From UBA2108 sp002713215 (lineage in GTDB: Bacteria > Bacteroidota > Bacteroidia > Flavobacteriales_G > Salibacteraceae): a stretch of DNA of 64,000 bases. How positions within the stretch are numbered: position 1 is the stretch's first letter; each line of letters starts with the position of its first letter. The position numbers were made by a program, and so were the translations under genes. The notes below the pieces were generated by a model. That model did not search any database. It saw nothing but the letters and a program-made list of their open reading frames with translations, and was not told the origin of the DNA. Where the stretch lies: positions 87,639-151,638 of the forward strand of contig CALAPY010000041.1 of assembly GCA_937891015.1 (NCBI GenBank), read 5' to 3'. This document shows positions 33,403 through 42,690 of this stretch, piece by piece.

Positions 33403-34593
33403 TTGCAAGGGCACTTGGAAAAGTCACTTTCACAAAAATTATTGCAGGAACTGGGATGTTGTGTCCTAATTCCAACCTACAACAACGAGAAAACCCTTAA
33501 ACGTGTTGTTGATGGTGCCCTGGAATGGTCAAACGACGTAATTGTTGTTTGCGATGGTGCCACAGATTCTTCACTCTCCATATTACAGGGATACAAAGGG
33601 TCCATTCAACTTATAAGTTACACCCCAAATCAGGGTAAGGGAAATGCGCTTCAGGTAGGTTTTAAAAAAGCTGTGGAATTGGGCTTTGATTATGCAATAA
33701 CCATTGATTCGGATGGACAACACTACCCCGAGGATATTCCAAATTTCATCAACAAATTGAAAGAAATACCAGGGAGCTTGATCGTTGGTTCGCGAAACAT
33801 GGATCAGGATACCGTTCCTGGTAAAAGTAATTTTGGACATAAATTCTCAAATTTTTGGTTCCGGTTCGAAACCGGAATAAACCTTCCAGACACCCAATCC
33901 GGATACCGCCTTTATCCTGTAAAAAAACTCGCTCAACTGAATTTCTATACCAAGAAGTTTGAGTTCGAAATTGAGGTAATGGTAAAAGCAGCCTGGAATG
34001 ACATCCCCGTAACTTCGGTTCCGATAAAAGTTCTTTACAATCCTGAAGAAAGGGTAACCCATTTCAGACCCTTTAAAGATTTTACCAGAATAAGCATATT
34101 AAACACCTACCTGGTTACATTGGCCTTGCTTTACTACAAGCCCAGAAACATCATTAGAACATTTAAAAAAAAAAGCCTTAAGGATTTTTTCTTCGAAAAC
34201 ATACTAAAGAGCCAGGACAGCATTACCAAAAAAACGTTTTCTGTAATACTGGGAATCTTTATTGGATGTTCTCCTGTATGGGGCTTTCAAACCGCCCTTG
34301 TAATTGCCCTGGCCATTGTATTCAGGCTCAACAAAACCATTGCATTTCTGGCTTCAAATGTGAGCATGCCTCCCCTTATTCCGTTTATTGTTTTGGCCGG
34401 AATAAAATGCGGAGAAATAGTCACTGGACAACGAGTATCCTTTGACTTTAGCAATGGCATAAATTGGGAAATGTTTCAAGATCATATCCTGCTTTTCGTT
34501 GTTGGAAGTTTTATTTTCGCTACTCTATTCTCAATTGTCGGTGGATTGGTAACTTTTTTGGCATTATCCAGCTATAAGTCAATGCGAAAGTAA
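33403..34593 (+). CDS. family 2 glycosyltransferase fused to DUF2062
   Basis: Protein of 396 residues. The N-terminal 230 residues are a GT2 domain (CVLIPTYNNEKTL, VVCDGATDSS, and the metal-binding ITIDSDGQHYPEDI). The C-terminal part from about 255 matches DUF2062, a membrane domain (GIFIGCSPVWGFQTALVIAL and three more hydrophobic segments). It begins with TTG at 33403 and lies four bases after the dehydratase. GT2 proteins recur in aryl polyene clusters, suggesting that a sugar or another group is attached to the lipid; the donor cannot be predicted. Confidence 0.82.
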   Translation: MQGHLEKSLSQKLLQELGCCVLIPTYNNEKTLKRVVDGALEWSNDVIVVCDGATDSSLSILQGYKGSIQLISYTPNQGKGNALQVGFKKAVELGFDYAITIDSDGQHYPEDIPNFINKLKEIPGSLIVGSRNMDQDTVPGKSNFGHKFSNFWFRFETGINLPDTQSGYRLYPVKKLAQLNFYTKKFEFEIEVMVKAAWNDIPVTSVPIKVLYNPEERVTHFRPFKDFTRISILNTYLVTLALLYYKPRNIIRTFKKKSLKDFFFENILKSQDSITKKTFSVILGIFIGCSPVWGFQTALVIALAIVFRLNKTIAFLASNVSMPPLIPFIVLAGIKCGEIVTGQRVSFDFSNGINWEMFQDHILLFVVGSFIFATLFSIVGGLVTFLALSSYKSMRK

Positions 34594-34596
34594 AAT

Positions 34597-37500
34597 TTGG
34601 AAAAGGTTTTTATAAATATTTACCTCTACTTTAAAACCAGGAGAGCACTATTTGCTTTAATCCTGGTTTCGGTTTTATTTCTTTTCGGATGGTTGGCTTC
34701 ACGGCTGGAATTTGAAGAAAACATTTCCAGAATGTTGCCCGACAAGGCCAACATTATGAGAATTAATCAAACCATTGAGTCATCCGGGTTCATGGATCGG
34801 TTGTTTATTCATGTATACTCCGAAGAGGAAAACCCTGAGTTACTTACCAACTATGCCGATTCGCTCACCAATATTCTGAACAACAGCCCTGATTCAGGAT
34901 TAATTCGGGAATTGGAGTACAAACTATCTGAAGAACAGGAAAACAAGATCTTTTCATTTGTACAGGATCATCTTCCCCTTCTATTGGAAGAATCGGATTA
35001 TGATTCAATTGCCGATCGATTAACCAAGGAAAACATAGATCAATCGGTTACCAATGGCTATCAACTTTTAATGACTCCTGCAGGAGCATGGAGCGCCCCT
35101 CTATTCTTAAAAGACCCCCTAAACCTAACCTCGCTGGGATTAAACAAATTGGCTCAATTAAAGCTAGACGACAACATTGAAGTGTACCAGGGATATTTCT
35201 TATCCAGGGATCATAAGCACTTATTAATGTGGGTTATTCCAAAAAATGAACCCAATGAAACTACAGAAAATGCCCAACTGCTGTCCAGCATAGATTCATC
35301 GCTTGCCGTTCTAAACTCTGCCAACGTGCGTGGTGAATACTTTGGAACCACAGCTGTAGCAGTTGGTAATGCTCAGCGGATAAAATCAGATATCCAAACA
35401 ACCGTAGCCATTGCGTTTACCCTCTTACTCATTTTTCTAACCACTTATTTCCGGAAAATTGCTACCATTCTGTACCTGTTTACTCCCATGTTATTTGGAG
35501 GGTTATTTGCGCTATCGGTACTCTACTTATACAAGGGAACCATTTCAGCCATATCACTGGGAATTGGTTCTATGATCGTAGGAATTACCATCGATTTTAG
35601 CCTGCATTTTCTAAATCACTTTAAGGAAGAAAACGATACCAGGGCAGTACTTTCTGCGACCATTCGGCCCATTCTTACCTCTTGCCTAACCACTGCTTCT
35701 GCCTTCCTGTGCCTGACCTTGGTGAAATCGGATGCACTGACAGATTTGGGGTTATTTGCAGGGCTTAGCGTTATAGGTGCTGCATTTGCTACACTGATCG
35801 TTCTTTCACAGGTAATTAAACCCTTTAAGACAAACCCCGAAAAGCCAAAGGGCGATATTCTGTCAAAAATTGGCAAGTATCCAATCCATAATAATTTCAT
35901 CGTTCTTGGGTCGGTAGTGGTAATAACCATAATCTGTCTGTTCTTCTTTAAAAATGTTCGCTTCGATGGTGACATGCAAAAGATGAACTATTTGTCCGAT
36001 GAATTAGGCGCAGCACAAACCAGGCTTAGTGCAATAAACGGGTATTCGGAAAAAACCGTCTATTTAATAGCACAAGGAGCATCAAAAGAGGAGGCATTGC
36101 GCAACAATTTAGAGGTTGGGAAATCTTTGAACACCCTTAAGGATAAATTTTCAACCCTTGAATTTGCAAACAGCTCCGTTTTACTACTCCCGGAAGAAGA
36201 ACAAAACAAGAGGCGGCAACGCTGGAAAACTTTTTGGACCGACGCCAGGGTTAGAAGAACCATGGATGCACTTGCTGCATCAGGTGAACAATACAAGTTT
36301 AAGCCTACAGCGTTTAAACGTTTCCCCTTATTTATCTGGAGCAATTTCCAACCTTACACCCTCGATGATCTACTCGAATTAAAAGCTCTAAATGTTGGAG
36401 CCTTCATCGGAGAAAAAGATGGTCTACATGTCGTTTTTAATCCACTAAGGATTAAAGATGAACCGATTAAAGAAGTTAAAGAGTACCTCAACCAAAAGGA
36501 AGTTTTTGTTTTCGATAAGGCAGCTTTTACCAACAGCATAGTTACCTCACTTCAAAAAGACTTTTCTAGTTTGATCTGGGCCTCCCTGCTTGCCGTGTTC
36601 ATCATTCTAATTCTTTTTTTCAGGCATACTTTATTGGCATTTCTAACCTTATTACCGGTAGTGATTAGTTGGGTTTGGGTAACTGGAATCATGAGTATGT
36701 TCAACATTCAGTTCAATATATTCAACATCATTGTTTCGAGTCTGGTATTTGGGCTGGGAATAGACTACGCCATTTTTATCACTTCCGGCCTGCTCCATGA
36801 ATTAAAAACCGGGGAAAGGAAAGTTTCCATTTACAAGGTGTCTATTCTGCTTTCTGCACTAACCACCGTTTGCGGAGTTGGGGCTTTAATATTGGCCAAA
36901 CACCCCGCCCTGTATTCTATGGCATTTATAAGCATTCTTGGAATTGGAATTGCCGTACTAATCTCGTTTACATTACAAACCTTCTTGATTCGCACCTTGA
37001 TAGTAAATCGTAGCCAGCGAGGTGTTGAGCCCTACACTACCTATACCTTAATCAATACGATTTTAACCTTTTCTTTTTTTGTGCTGGGTTGTATCATAGC
37101 ATTCATCATGGGCTATCTTATTTTGCCTTTGATTCCTGTAAAAAAGAAATTCAAAAAGCAATTGGTCAATTGGTATTCTTCAAAATGGCTTAGAATAATA
37201 ACCGCAAGCCAGGTACAGATTCCCCAAACACTTAAATTTCCCTCTAAAGAACGTTTTGCTAAGCCTTCTATCATCATTGCCAACCATGAAAGTTTTCTTG
37301 ACATCCTGGTGCTTTTGGGGATGTATCCCAAAAATATCTTAGTTACTAATGATTGGGTTTATAATTCACCGTTCTTTGGAAAAGTAGTCCAGTACATTGG
37401 TTTTTATCCGGTTTCCAAAGGTATTGATGACGCACTGCCCCACCTGAAGAAAAAAATAGAAGATGGATATAACATCTGTATTTTTCCTGAGGGAACACGC

Positions 37501-38304
37501 AGTACAACACCAGCATTGAGCCGATTTCATAAGGGGGCCTTTTACATTGCCCAGGAACTTCAACTCGACATTGTTCCTATTATATTACATGGCTACGGTC
37601 AAACTTTGTCAAAGGGCGATGACTTTATTGTAAAAAACAGCCAGCTTGTTCAGGTCTTGACATTACCCACCATTAAACACAACGACTTAAGTTGGGGAGA
37701 GAATGGTAGGGAACGATACAAATCGATTTCCAGGTACTTCAAAAAGGAGTTTTACCAGGTAAGACAGGATTATGAGCATGTGAATTTCTACAAAAGGCAG
37801 TTACTGAATAATTACCTTTATAAAGGCAATGATCTTGAAAAAGAATGTCGTTCTATATTAAATACACATCATCACGTATTTGATGCCATCAATAACTTCC
37901 TCCCTGACAAATGCAAGAGCCTGGTAATTGGAGATCGATTGGGCTTATTGGCTATGTTTCTTACCTACAGAAATGCAAAGCGTTTGGTAACTGGCCTTTT
38001 TAAAAATGAAAATGAACTAAAAATTGCTTCAAATTGTTTCTCATTCAATAAAAATGAACAGAGTAATTTACAACTGATGCAAAATGATGTTGATTATTCT
38101 AACCTAGAATACGTTATCATTTGTGCCGAGCTTGTACAATTGGAGCAGGAAGATTTAAATTTCATCGTCAATGAGGCTTATGGTAAAATGAACGATTCAT
38201 GTTCTTTAATTTTAGCCCAATTCAAACAGCTACCCGAATTGGTTGAATCGGAAAGAGAACAAGTAGGTGAAGACCTGGTAATCATTAAAAAGAAAATTGG
38301 ATAA
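34597..38304 (+). CDS. MMPL exporter fused to PlsC acyltransferase and methyltransferase-like domain
   Basis: Very large membrane protein of 1235 residues. Residues about 1-860 are an MMPL/RND transporter with two six-helix bundles (first helix 17-35, bundles near 270-430 and 645-860). Residues about 870-1070 are a PlsC acyltransferase: His897 and Asp902 in NHESFLD, and FPEGTRS at 963-969. The last 160 residues (GDRLGLLAMFLTYRNAKRLV, then YVIICAELVQL) look like a degenerate SAM-methyltransferase fold. Start is TTG at 34597, three bases after the previous stop. It probably moves and acylates the pigment or its lipid carrier; that is inference. Confidence 0.85.
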   Translation: MEKVFINIYLYFKTRRALFALILVSVLFLFGWLASRLEFEENISRMLPDKANIMRINQTIESSGFMDRLFIHVYSEEENPELLTNYADSLTNILNNSPDSGLIRELEYKLSEEQENKIFSFVQDHLPLLLEESDYDSIADRLTKENIDQSVTNGYQLLMTPAGAWSAPLFLKDPLNLTSLGLNKLAQLKLDDNIEVYQGYFLSRDHKHLLMWVIPKNEPNETTENAQLLSSIDSSLAVLNSANVRGEYFGTTAVAVGNAQRIKSDIQTTVAIAFTLLLIFLTTYFRKIATILYLFTPMLFGGLFALSVLYLYKGTISAISLGIGSMIVGITIDFSLHFLNHFKEENDTRAVLSATIRPILTSCLTTASAFLCLTLVKSDALTDLGLFAGLSVIGAAFATLIVLSQVIKPFKTNPEKPKGDILSKIGKYPIHNNFIVLGSVVVITIICLFFFKNVRFDGDMQKMNYLSDELGAAQTRLSAINGYSEKTVYLIAQGASKEEALRNNLEVGKSLNTLKDKFSTLEFANSSVLLLPEEEQNKRRQRWKTFWTDARVRRTMDALAASGEQYKFKPTAFKRFPLFIWSNFQPYTLDDLLELKALNVGAFIGEKDGLHVVFNPLRIKDEPIKEVKEYLNQKEVFVFDKAAFTNSIVTSLQKDFSSLIWASLLAVFIILILFFRHTLLAFLTLLPVVISWVWVTGIMSMFNIQFNIFNIIVSSLVFGLGIDYAIFITSGLLHELKTGERKVSIYKVSILLSALTTVCGVGALILAKHPALYSMAFISILGIGIAVLISFTLQTFLIRTLIVNRSQRGVEPYTTYTLINTILTFSFFVLGCIIAFIMGYLILPLIPVKKKFKKQLVNWYSSKWLRIITASQVQIPQTLKFPSKERFAKPSIIIANHESFLDILVLLGMYPKNILVTNDWVYNSPFFGKVVQYIGFYPVSKGIDDALPHLKKKIEDGYNICIFPEGTRSTTPALSRFHKGAFYIAQELQLDIVPIILHGYGQTLSKGDDFIVKNSQLVQVLTLPTIKHNDLSWGENGRERYKSISRYFKKEFYQVRQDYEHVNFYKRQLLNNYLYKGNDLEKECRSILNTHHHVFDAINNFLPDKCKSLVIGDRLGLLAMFLTYRNAKRLVTGLFKNENELKIASNCFSFNKNEQSNLQLMQNDVDYSNLEYVIICAELVQLEQEDLNFIVNEAYGKMNDSCSLILAQFKQLPELVESEREQVGEDLVIIKKKIG

Positions 38305-39826
38305 CAATTTCGACACCATAATAATTGGAAGCGGTCTGGGAGGTCTGCTCTGTGCCAATACACTGGCTATGGAAGGGCATAAGGTTTTGGTGCTGGAAAA
38401 GAACAATCAAATTGGAGGAAACCTTCAGGTTTTTGCACGAAACGGAGTAATATTCGATACAGGGGTTCACTATATTGGCGGCCTTAATAAAGGACACAAC
38501 TTAAATCACATTTTAAGCTACCACGGCATTATGAACCGCCTGGAGTTGGAGGAAATGGACCCAAATGGGTTTGATATTATTTCATTCCAGGGTAATCCGG
38601 TAAAATATCCATGGGCACAAGGATATGAGGCCTTTGAAAATTCCCTGGTTAGTCAATTCCCAAAGGAGCGGGAAGGGATAAGGAAATACATTGACAAAAT
38701 GAAATGGAGTTGCCTGCAATTCCCATTTTACAATTTAAGAAATGAAGAAGTTAAACCAACTGAAGAAGTCTTAACTCTAAACGCAAAAGACTTTATTGAC
38801 TCTTGCACCGAAAATGAAACACTTCGAGCCGTACTTGCCGGTAATAACTTTTTGTACGCAGGAGATGCCAAAAAGACTCCGTTTTATGTCCATGCCCTGA
38901 TTTGCAACTCATATATAAAATGTTCTCATAAGATAAAAGGTGGTGGCAGCCAGATTGCCCAGTTATTGGCTAAAAGCATCCGTCGTTTAGGAGGAACCAT
39001 TAAGCGATATTCAGAAGTAAATAAGATAAATACACTAGATGGAAAGGTTACCGGTGTCTCTACCGCTGATGGTAAAAATTATTTGGCGCCTAATGTTATT
39101 TCTAATGCCCACCCTCTTAGTACCTACAATTGGGTGGACGGTGGAGTAAGAAATGCCACCTTGCAACGAATAAAACTAACTCCCAATTCCATAGCCTCTT
39201 TCTCAGTGCATTTGGTACTTACACCCAATAAAATAAAATACTTAAAGCATAACATATACCACTTCACCCAACCCGATGTATGGCATACTAATGAATATAC
39301 TGAGGATTCCTGGCCTAAAGCGATAATGGTCTCCTGCCCTAGCAAAAAGAAATCAGAAGAGTTTGCCAGTGGACTTTCCATATTGGTGTATATGAATAAT
39401 GAAGACGTTGAGGAATGGGCGAATACATTTAATACCGTGGCAACACCTACCTTTAGAGGTGAATCGTACGAAGAATTTAAAAAACAAAAAGCAGCAAAGA
39501 TTCTTGATCGGCTTTATGAAGTTTTGCCTGAGGTGAAAGATAATACCGAACATATTTATACCTCTTCTCCCCTGTCTCACCGCGATTATATTGGTTCACC
39601 TGATGGTAGCATGTATGGAATCCAAAATGATTGTAACTCTCCGTTGAGTAGCATGTTTAAGCCAAGCACTCGAGTAAAAGGCCTTTATCTTACAGGACAG
39701 AATTTAAATCTTCATGGAATATTGGGAGTTAGTATAAGTGCCCTCAAAACCTGTGGCGAAATAATTGGGCTTGATTATCTGGTGAAAAAGGTGAAGTCTG
39801 TCGATGGTTCAAGCCCAATATTATAA
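38297..39826 (+). CDS. phytoene-desaturase-like FAD oxidoreductase
   Basis: Flavoprotein of 509 residues in the phytoene desaturase/retinol saturase family. The dinucleotide motif IIGSGLGGLLCA with a distal Glu in LVLEKNNQIGGN begins at residue 9, and the C-terminal GLYLTGQNLNLHGILGV is the family's FAD-contacting end. In this cluster it may adjust the saturation state of the polyene or mature the alkyl chains. The TTG start at 38297 overlaps the MMPL gene by eight bases. It is the last gene of the rightward pigment unit. Confidence 0.85.
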   Translation: MDNNFDTIIIGSGLGGLLCANTLAMEGHKVLVLEKNNQIGGNLQVFARNGVIFDTGVHYIGGLNKGHNLNHILSYHGIMNRLELEEMDPNGFDIISFQGNPVKYPWAQGYEAFENSLVSQFPKEREGIRKYIDKMKWSCLQFPFYNLRNEEVKPTEEVLTLNAKDFIDSCTENETLRAVLAGNNFLYAGDAKKTPFYVHALICNSYIKCSHKIKGGGSQIAQLLAKSIRRLGGTIKRYSEVNKINTLDGKVTGVSTADGKNYLAPNVISNAHPLSTYNWVDGGVRNATLQRIKLTPNSIASFSVHLVLTPNKIKYLKHNIYHFTQPDVWHTNEYTEDSWPKAIMVSCPSKKKSEEFASGLSILVYMNNEDVEEWANTFNTVATPTFRGESYEEFKKQKAAKILDRLYEVLPEVKDNTEHIYTSSPLSHRDYIGSPDGSMYGIQNDCNSPLSSMFKPSTRVKGLYLTGQNLNLHGILGVSISALKTCGEIIGLDYLVKKVKSVDGSSPIL

Positions 39827-39895
39827 TGTAACTCATCTTTAACAACCCTTTGTAAAAACTTAAAATGGCCCTTATACTCCATTTTGTTAATCGGC

Positions 39896-39903
39896 TATCT
39901 TTG
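39896..39903 (+). promoter_or_regulatory. candidate promoter of the envelope block
   Basis: TATCTTTG matches the -7 consensus TAnnTTTG, 43 bases before the ATG at 39947, in the 120-base gap after the pigment cluster. No terminator hairpin is visible in the gap, so read-through from the cluster is possible. A -33 TTG at proper spacing is absent. Confidence 0.4.
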
Positions 39904-39946
39904 CCCGCCTAGGCTCAGACCTTACTAAAGCTTAAATAGGTAATAT

Positions 39947-40951
39947 ATGAATATTATAATTCCAATGGCGGGAATGGGGAAGCGCATGCGCCCTCACACC
40001 TTAACGGTTCCTAAACCTTTGATAAATGTGGCGGGAAAACCAATCGTACAACGCCTGGTTGAAGATATAGCAGGTTTGTGCACCGAGCCGGTGGATGAAA
40101 TAGCCTTTATTATTGGGCATTTTGGTGACGCCGTGGAGCAACAGTTGCTCAATCTTGCCACTTCCCTTGGTGCAAAAGGGAAGATTTGCTACCAGGAAGA
40201 AGCCCTGGGAACAGCACATGCAATTTTATGTGCAGAAGAAAGCCTGGTTGGAAAAACGATTATTGCTTTCGCCGATACTTTATTTCGAGCCGACTTCAAA
40301 TTAGAGACGGAGAAAGATGGAATCTTATGGGTAAGTCAAATCGATGACCCAAGTGCCTTTGGAGTTGTAAAAGTGGATGAAAACAACCGAATTACTGACT
40401 TTGTAGAAAAACCGCAAGAGTTTGTTTCTGACCTTGCCATGATTGGTATTTATTATTTTAGAGATGGTCAGGTATTGAAAGAAGAACTGAACTACCTGAT
40501 CGATAATAACATCATGAACGATGGTGAATACCAACTCCCCGATGCACTTAGGAATATGACAGCCAAGGGAATGCACTTTTCACCGGGAAAAGTTAACGAA
40601 TGGTTGGATTGTGGTAATAAGAATGCTACGGTTTATTCCAACCAGCGGGTACTCGAAAATATCAAAGCGGAACTTAAGGTGCCTGAATCAGTAAGTCGAA
40701 CCAATTCGATGATTATACCTCCATGTTATATTGGAGAAAATGTAGAATTGACAAATGCCATTGTTGGCCCTCACGTTAGTTTAGGTGGTAATACCAAATT
40801 GACCAATACGGTAATCACCAATTCCATTATCCAGGAAGGCACGCGTATTGGAAATAGTATAATTGATAATTCAATGGTTGGAGCATTTGCAAAGGTCAAT
40901 GGAAGCGCAATAGATTTAAGCATTAGTGATTATAGCACAGTAGAAAATTGA
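39947..40951 (+). CDS. sugar-phosphate nucleotidyltransferase
   Basis: NTP-transferase of 334 residues with a C-terminal left-handed beta-helix. The N-terminal IIPMAGMGKRMRPHT with the KP pair (VPKPLINVAGKP) is the nucleotide-binding signature; hexapeptide-like repeats run from about 245 (CYIGENVELTNAIVGPHVSL, NSIIQEGTRIGNSII). It makes an NDP-sugar for cell-surface glycans; whether the product is dTDP- or UDP-glucose, or another sugar, cannot be told. It overlaps the TPR gene by four bases. Confidence 0.88.
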   Translation: MNIIIPMAGMGKRMRPHTLTVPKPLINVAGKPIVQRLVEDIAGLCTEPVDEIAFIIGHFGDAVEQQLLNLATSLGAKGKICYQEEALGTAHAILCAEESLVGKTIIAFADTLFRADFKLETEKDGILWVSQIDDPSAFGVVKVDENNRITDFVEKPQEFVSDLAMIGIYYFRDGQVLKEELNYLIDNNIMNDGEYQLPDALRNMTAKGMHFSPGKVNEWLDCGNKNATVYSNQRVLENIKAELKVPESVSRTNSMIIPPCYIGENVELTNAIVGPHVSLGGNTKLTNTVITNSIIQEGTRIGNSIIDNSMVGAFAKVNGSAIDLSISDYSTVEN

Positions 40952-42690
40952 GAACAGGTAGATACATATTATTGGCTTTATTGATGATCAACTTTTTGTT
41001 GGCTAATCCGCTGTCTGCTCATCCAAAAAAGAAAAAGAATAAGGGTGTTCCGGAGCTTACCGAAAAGCAAGTAATTGAATTGAAAAACAACTTCTTTGAG
41101 GCCAATAAAGAAAAAATGCTTGGCAACAATGAGAAAGCGATATTGCTTTTCAAGAAATGTATATCTATTGACCCTCAACATGCGGCTTCTTATTATGAAC
41201 TTGCACTGCTTCTAACTAATGCGCATAAAATTACCGAGGCAACTGACTTGATGATTAAGGCACGTGACCTGGACCCAGGCAACAAGTGGTATCAACAGGG
41301 CTTGGCCGTTCTGTACGAAACTCAAAAACAATATGACTTGGGTGCTGAGACTTATGAAGAGTTAATAAAACAACATCCAAATGAATTGGCTTATTATGAA
41401 GTTTTGGCCAATATGTACTTGTACCAAAATGATCTGAAGTCTGCTATAAGAGTTTACAATAGAACCGAAGAGCAATTTGGGGTTCTGGAATTTACAAGTA
41501 CTCAAAAACAAAAGATTTACGTTAGCCAACGCAAATATGACAGGGCCATTGAAGAAGCTCAAAAACTAATTGATCGTTACCCCAACACTAATAGATATTA
41601 CACTGCACTGGCCAAATTGTACACACAAAATGGACAAAAGGCAGAAGCCATAGAAACCTATCAAAAATTATTGGAAATAGATCCCAATAATTCGTTTGTC
41701 CAATTATCAATGGCCACTTATTATTATGAAGGTGGAGAAATTGAAAAAGGGAAAGCAACCATGAAAAAGGCCTTTTCAAACCCTGACCTCGATTTTAACT
41801 CAAAGGCTCGAATTCTCTTTAGTCAAGTTGCGTACAACAATGTTCCGGATGGTCAGGTTAATCCCTTTGGAATTGAATTGGCCCAAATTATGGTTGAAAC
41901 CCACCCTAAGGATCCTAAATCCTGGGCGGTGCAGGCCGATTTACTTTTCCAAAACGGAGATAATAACGGAGCATTAGAAGCATATAATAAAAGTCTGGAA
42001 CTTGAACCAAATCAATTTTTGGTTTGGAGCCAAACCTTCATTTTACATTCTGAAAATAACAATTGGCAAGAAGTGTTTGAAGGAACTGAAAAAGCATTGG
42101 AATACTTTCCTTCTCAACCTACAATTTATTATTTCAGGGGTATTGCAGCTCTGCAACTGAAAAAATACCAGGACGGCGTTGATGCGTTAGAAACCGGTAA
42201 AGATTTTGTGATTGACAACAATAACCTGCTTGGACAGTTTTATACAAACCTGGGAGATGGCTATCACAACCTGAACAAACATCAACTTTCGGATTCCTAT
42301 TTTGAAAAGGCTTTGAAAATAAATCCAAACGATATTCTGGTTCTAAATAATTACAGTTACTACTTATCTATTCGAGGAGAAAATCTGGACAAGGCCGCAG
42401 AAATGTCCAAAAAGACAGTTGACTCGCAACCAAACTCGTCCACCTATCTTGATACCTATGCTTGGGTACTTTACAAAAAAGGAGATTATGAAGAAGCCAA
42501 GAAATGGATGAGTATGGCCATGGAAAATGATGGCGATAAAGAAGGTGTAATTGTGGAGCATTACGGTGACATACTATTTAAATTAAACGAAACCGAAGCA
42601 GCCATAAACTATTGGTTGAAAGCTAAGGAACTAGGTGGTGGTAGCAATTTACTCGAAAAAAAGATTGACTCAAAACGATTGCATGAGTAA
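40948..42690 (+). CDS. exported TPR-repeat protein
   Basis: Protein of 580 residues: a signal peptide (about 1-24, cleaved near PLSA-HPKKKK), then about 13 tetratricopeptide repeats through the whole length (for example HAASYYELALLLTNAHKITEA, shortened, and NDILVLNNYSYYLSIRGEN). TPR arrays act as protein-protein docking surfaces; in this conserved Bacteroidota block it probably assists an envelope machine. The TTG at 40948 gives a basic n-region (MRTGRY); the later ATG at 40984 would lose it. It overlaps the DUF4292 gene by eight bases. Confidence 0.85.
   Translation: MRTGRYILLALLMINFLLANPLSAHPKKKKNKGVPELTEKQVIELKNNFFEANKEKMLGNNEKAILLFKKCISIDPQHAASYYELALLLTNAHKITEATDLMIKARDLDPGNKWYQQGLAVLYETQKQYDLGAETYEELIKQHPNELAYYEVLANMYLYQNDLKSAIRVYNRTEEQFGVLEFTSTQKQKIYVSQRKYDRAIEEAQKLIDRYPNTNRYYTALAKLYTQNGQKAEAIETYQKLLEIDPNNSFVQLSMATYYYEGGEIEKGKATMKKAFSNPDLDFNSKARILFSQVAYNNVPDGQVNPFGIELAQIMVETHPKDPKSWAVQADLLFQNGDNNGALEAYNKSLELEPNQFLVWSQTFILHSENNNWQEVFEGTEKALEYFPSQPTIYYFRGIAALQLKKYQDGVDALETGKDFVIDNNNLLGQFYTNLGDGYHNLNKHQLSDSYFEKALKINPNDILVLNNYSYYLSIRGENLDKAAEMSKKTVDSQPNSSTYLDTYAWVLYKKGDYEEAKKWMSMAMENDGDKEGVIVEHYGDILFKLNETEAAINYWLKAKELGGGSNLLEKKIDSKRLHE

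Noticed and set aside
35616..35975. Open frame of 119 codons antisense to the MMPL gene
   Set aside because: A mirror of the transporter codons; no start context and no recognisable domain.
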